Program-made: the position numbers and the translations under genes
Assembly (NCBI GenBank): GCA_032718475.1
Contig: JAUCBJ010006520.1
Location: 22,248-86,247 of the forward strand
Length of the DNA: 64,000 nt
From: Nemertoderma westbladi
Taxonomy: Eukaryota > Xenacoelomorpha > Nemertodermatida > Nemertodermatidae
Direction: 5' to 3'
The notes under the pieces: generated by a model
The model's input: the letters and a program-made list of their open reading frames with translations, nothing else
What the model was told of the DNA's origin: nothing
The model's database searches: none
Shown: one piece after another, positions 61,598 to 64,000 of the stretch
Layout: each line of letters begins with the position of its first letter
Numbering within the stretch: the stretch's first letter is position 1

Positions 61598-62160
61598 TGT
61601 GGGGCGAGCCACGAAGTTGGCGGGGCCCTAGCAAACTGACACGGTTAGGGGGTGGGTGAATTTATGGCAAATAGTTGTGGTCGTTATTGTTTCCATTTTG
61701 ACATGCTAACAACCTTGTCGGATTAATAGCTGCCGAGTTGAAAACTTGTGTGTCCAAATGAGCAAAAGGTGAGATTTTTTAGTGACTTTCAGACACCACA
61801 TCAGTTCAACAGTCTCCCGCTAGAGGGCTACATTTCTGAACAATAAATGTCCTCCCATTCCCATTTCTTTGCCTAATAATCTATTCAAGCTGAAACTTGG
61901 CAGATTTGTACTAGACCATTAGCTGTGTCATCCAAAGGAGGCCAATCCGTCTGAAGTTCTCTAGTGTGCCGCTAGACGTCGAAATGTCTGAAAGTTCAAA
62001 CCTTCTCCCATTTCCGTGATTTTAATCTGTTTAAGCTGAAACTTGGCATATAGAGTACTGTGTGTACTAGAAAGCTGACTGCTTCTTTGTGGGACAGTAC
62101 TCCATCTACACTTATACAGTTTGCCGCTAGAGGTCGAAGTATCTGTAAATGAAAAAACCG
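61598..62160 (+). repeat. Diverged copy of the 315-bp-period dispersed repeat
   Basis: GTGGGGCGAGCCACGAAGTT, then GGGGGTGGGTGAATTTAT, TTTTGACATGCTAACAACCT and CAGTCTCCCGCTAGAGGG follow in the same order as at 58091-58400. A second, weaker period carries GCCGCTAGACGTCG and TTGCCGCTAGAGGTCG. Confidence 0.75.
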
Positions 62161-62669
62161 CTAGTGGGCTGAAATAAAAACATTTTAGAGATGTCTGAAA
62201 TGAAAACCTTCAGCCTTTTCGTATTATTCTGTAAAATCCCTTCTTCCTGATTGTTGCCTATGATACAGACCTCAGACTGACACCATCCGTGGTGCCCTCT
62301 CAGGCCCCCTCACATGGGGCAATTTTTGTTGCTACAACTTGTGTATGAATAAAAAGTGCCCAGTGTGAGGAGGTCAGCAACAAGTTGCTGAACTAATGAG
62401 GGATGTTTGTAAAACGTTATATTACAAAAACATTTATATTATAAAAATATTTTCAATAACTTTTATTTTTGGAAATCGTGTGATATTGCGCTCCTTGTCA
62501 AACGCACTGTATCTGACCTCCAGTTGTCGTAATATAGAAGTTAGTGTGAGGGGACAAATTGCCCTTGAGTTGTTCTAAAAAGCCCTCACTGTGTCACGCT
62601 GGGGCCGCCGTCCGCCAATAGTAACCGCAGTTAGACTGCGTGGTTAAACGTCTTGGTTTTCCGATATTA
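62161..62669. other. Spacer, no gene seen
   Basis: Contains a 60-codon open stretch (62396-62578) that is not recognisable and lies in AT-rich sequence. Nothing else could be supported. Confidence 0.4.
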
Positions 62670-63454
62670 GTGTGTTTTGTGCACACCCCCCCCCCCCCCC
62701 CGCCCCCCCCCCAAATTTTTTATACTAGCTAGTTTTTGTTACTTTTTTTTAATGTTCTAGTACATATTGTCTATTCATTTTTTTTATTAATTTTGTTCTA
62801 GAACAAATAATTGTTATTCTAGAACAAAATTAATTAATTTTAATTTTAATTAATTAAATGTATTTTTGAAGTTATCAAAGCTAGCTTTTTAATTTTCTAG
62901 AACATATCGTCTATTTATTTTAAAAGAAAGTAATGTTCTAGAACAAATATTTTTTGTTCTAGAACATTTAAAAAAATGTTATTTTGTGGTGTTTTTTATT
63001 TGATTAGTAAGTGTTAAAAACAATTACTAACAACTACAAATTGTCATTGTAGCTAGTGTTTTTTTATTAAATTTGTGATACAAATTTAATACAAATAAAC
63101 AAAGATATACAATACAAATATATAAAATACAAATATAGATTTTTTGTTCTGGAACAAATAATATTTGTCCTAAAACAAAATTTTTATATTAAATGAATAG
63201 ATAATATACTCTAGAACATTTAAAAAAAAAAGGAAACAAAAACTAGCTAGTTTAAAAAATTTGTACAAAGATAACATACAATAAAAAATGAAAAAGATAA
63301 ACAAATTAACTAGTTTTTTTCTATTTTTTGTTCTAGAACAAAATTTTTATATTAAAAAAATAGATTATATGTTCTAGAACTTTAAAAAAAAGTAACAAAA
63401 ACTAGCTAGTATAAAAAAAAAGTTGAGGGGGGAGGGTGTGCACAAAACACACTA
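62668..63454. mobile_element. TIR element with about 110-bp ends and probable TA duplication
   Basis: The left end TAGTGTGTTTTGTGCACACC (62668), then a C-run and TATACTAGCTAGTTTTTGTT, is mirrored at 63376-63454 (ACTAGCTAGTATA..., GGGTGTGCACAAAACACACT then A). TA precedes GTGTG at the left and follows CACAC at the right, compatible with a TA target as in Tc1/mariner elements. The interior is full of TTCTAGAACA inverted motifs. There is no transposase. It ends about 85 bp before the next gene and may affect its promoter. Confidence 0.7.
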
Positions 63455-63537
63455 GTACCAGGTTTTCCATGGAGACAAATTAACTGTTAAATCCGTTCTA
63501 GAAACTAGTCGGTTTTTAGTAATTCTACACAGCTGCG

Positions 63538-63909
63538 ATGATTAAAACTATTCCTTTTGTCATTGGTATTACCGTAGTCGCATTGTTGTTGCCGTTCGAT
63601 CTTGTCATATTTGAGGGTTTCGTTTGTTTGTGTTTATTTGCATTATTAGTGTTATTTTTAGTTGCGTTTCTAACTGGTAACAACCAACTACGTGTTTACG
63701 CTATGGCTATATCTATCCCCATCTACGTGGTGTGTATCATGTTGTACACACAGATAACATTCCGACACAAAACAGCACCAATATTGGGAGGCATCAACTA
63801 TATATTCGCAGTAATTGGTTTCCACTTCAGCATATCAAACTATTTGCCGGGGTTGTTCGACATTACCGGTACTTGGCCGGTTGATGATGCAGAAGAACTT
63901 CTTGACTAA
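63538..63909 (+). CDS. Small four-helix membrane protein of unknown function
   Basis: A 123-residue frame with an in-frame TAA 18 bases upstream of the ATG. Four hydrophobic segments are visible: about 5-24 (PFVIGITVVALLLPFDLVIF), 27-47, 55-73 and 84-101. A short polar loop TGNNQLR lies between helices 2 and 3 and TFRHKTAP between 3 and 4. The C-terminus is acidic (TWPVDDAEELLD). The organised alternation of helices and loops suggests a real single-exon gene or a complete small gene. I do not recognise the family. It follows a TIR element closely, so a transposon-borne or recently exposed ORF is a lesser alternative. Confidence 0.5.
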   Translation: MIKTIPFVIGITVVALLLPFDLVIFEGFVCLCLFALLVLFLVAFLTGNNQLRVYAMAISIPIYVVCIMLYTQITFRHKTAPILGGINYIFAVIGFHFSISNYLPGLFDITGTWPVDDAEELLD

Positions 63910-64000
63910 TTTTTGCAGATCAAATAGTAGAAAAAATATATGCGGATCATTTGACGAGTTTGTCGATGTGGGTGGACGCACAAGGGTATAATTACTTTGG
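63910..64000. other. 3' flank of the membrane protein gene
   Basis: Window end; nothing further is seen. Confidence 0.4.

Overview
The window is metazoan (invertebrate) nuclear DNA: AT-rich, intron-bearing genes with GT/AG splice sites, and a very high load of minisatellites and degenerate transposons. I see no bacterial, plasmid or organellar features. Genes occupy a small minority of the 64 kb. Tandem arrays take roughly 24 kb and dispersed elements much of the rest. The phylum cannot be fixed from the sequence; the LINE tails and PTS1-type AGPS suggest a protostome or other invertebrate only weakly.

Layout. 1-2360 is a 20-bp minisatellite. 2.4-8.9 kb is a repeat-dominated stretch: one possible exon on the minus strand, two related TIR elements, an LTR-less (non-LTR) retrotransposon fragment, a hAT-type element with an 8-bp target duplication, a MITE and a LINE 3' end. 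8.98-14.16 kb is a 34-bp array of about 150 copies. A complete single-exon TMCC-family gene lies at 15.65-17.36 kb (minus), followed by a piggyBac-like element (17.65-19.0 kb). The last four exons of pyruvate kinase run from 19.44 to 30.32 kb (plus). One of their introns opens with a 30-bp array and another is 8.6 kb long, holding nested TIR elements and a 12-bp array. 31.3-35.4 kb holds a LINE fragment, MITEs, a tRNA-derived SINE and a Harbinger-like element with a CAG duplication. 36.1-45.1 kb is a 39-bp satellite with a 1221-bp higher-order period. A complete two-exon AGPS (ether-lipid synthesis) gene is at 47.03-49.53 kb. The first three exons of a WD-repeat-like gene are at 53.57-55.97 kb; its first intron is a 44-bp array. 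A LINE tail plus 31-bp array, 315-bp repeats, a 33-bp array (59.65-61.39 kb), a TIR element and a small four-helix membrane protein gene (63.54-63.91 kb) complete the window.

The genes do not form a pathway. Pyruvate kinase (glycolysis), AGPS (peroxisomal ether lipids) and TMCC (ER membrane) are unrelated housekeeping functions.

The strongest observations are three. (1) Two unrelated genes carry a minisatellite that starts exactly at an exon/intron junction, so every unit carries a copy of a 5' splice site. (2) AGPS lacks the usual N-terminal PTS2 leader and ends in a canonical PTS1 tripeptide SKL. (3) Several arrays stay open on both strands, or in all three frames of one strand, and so mimic long protein-coding genes.
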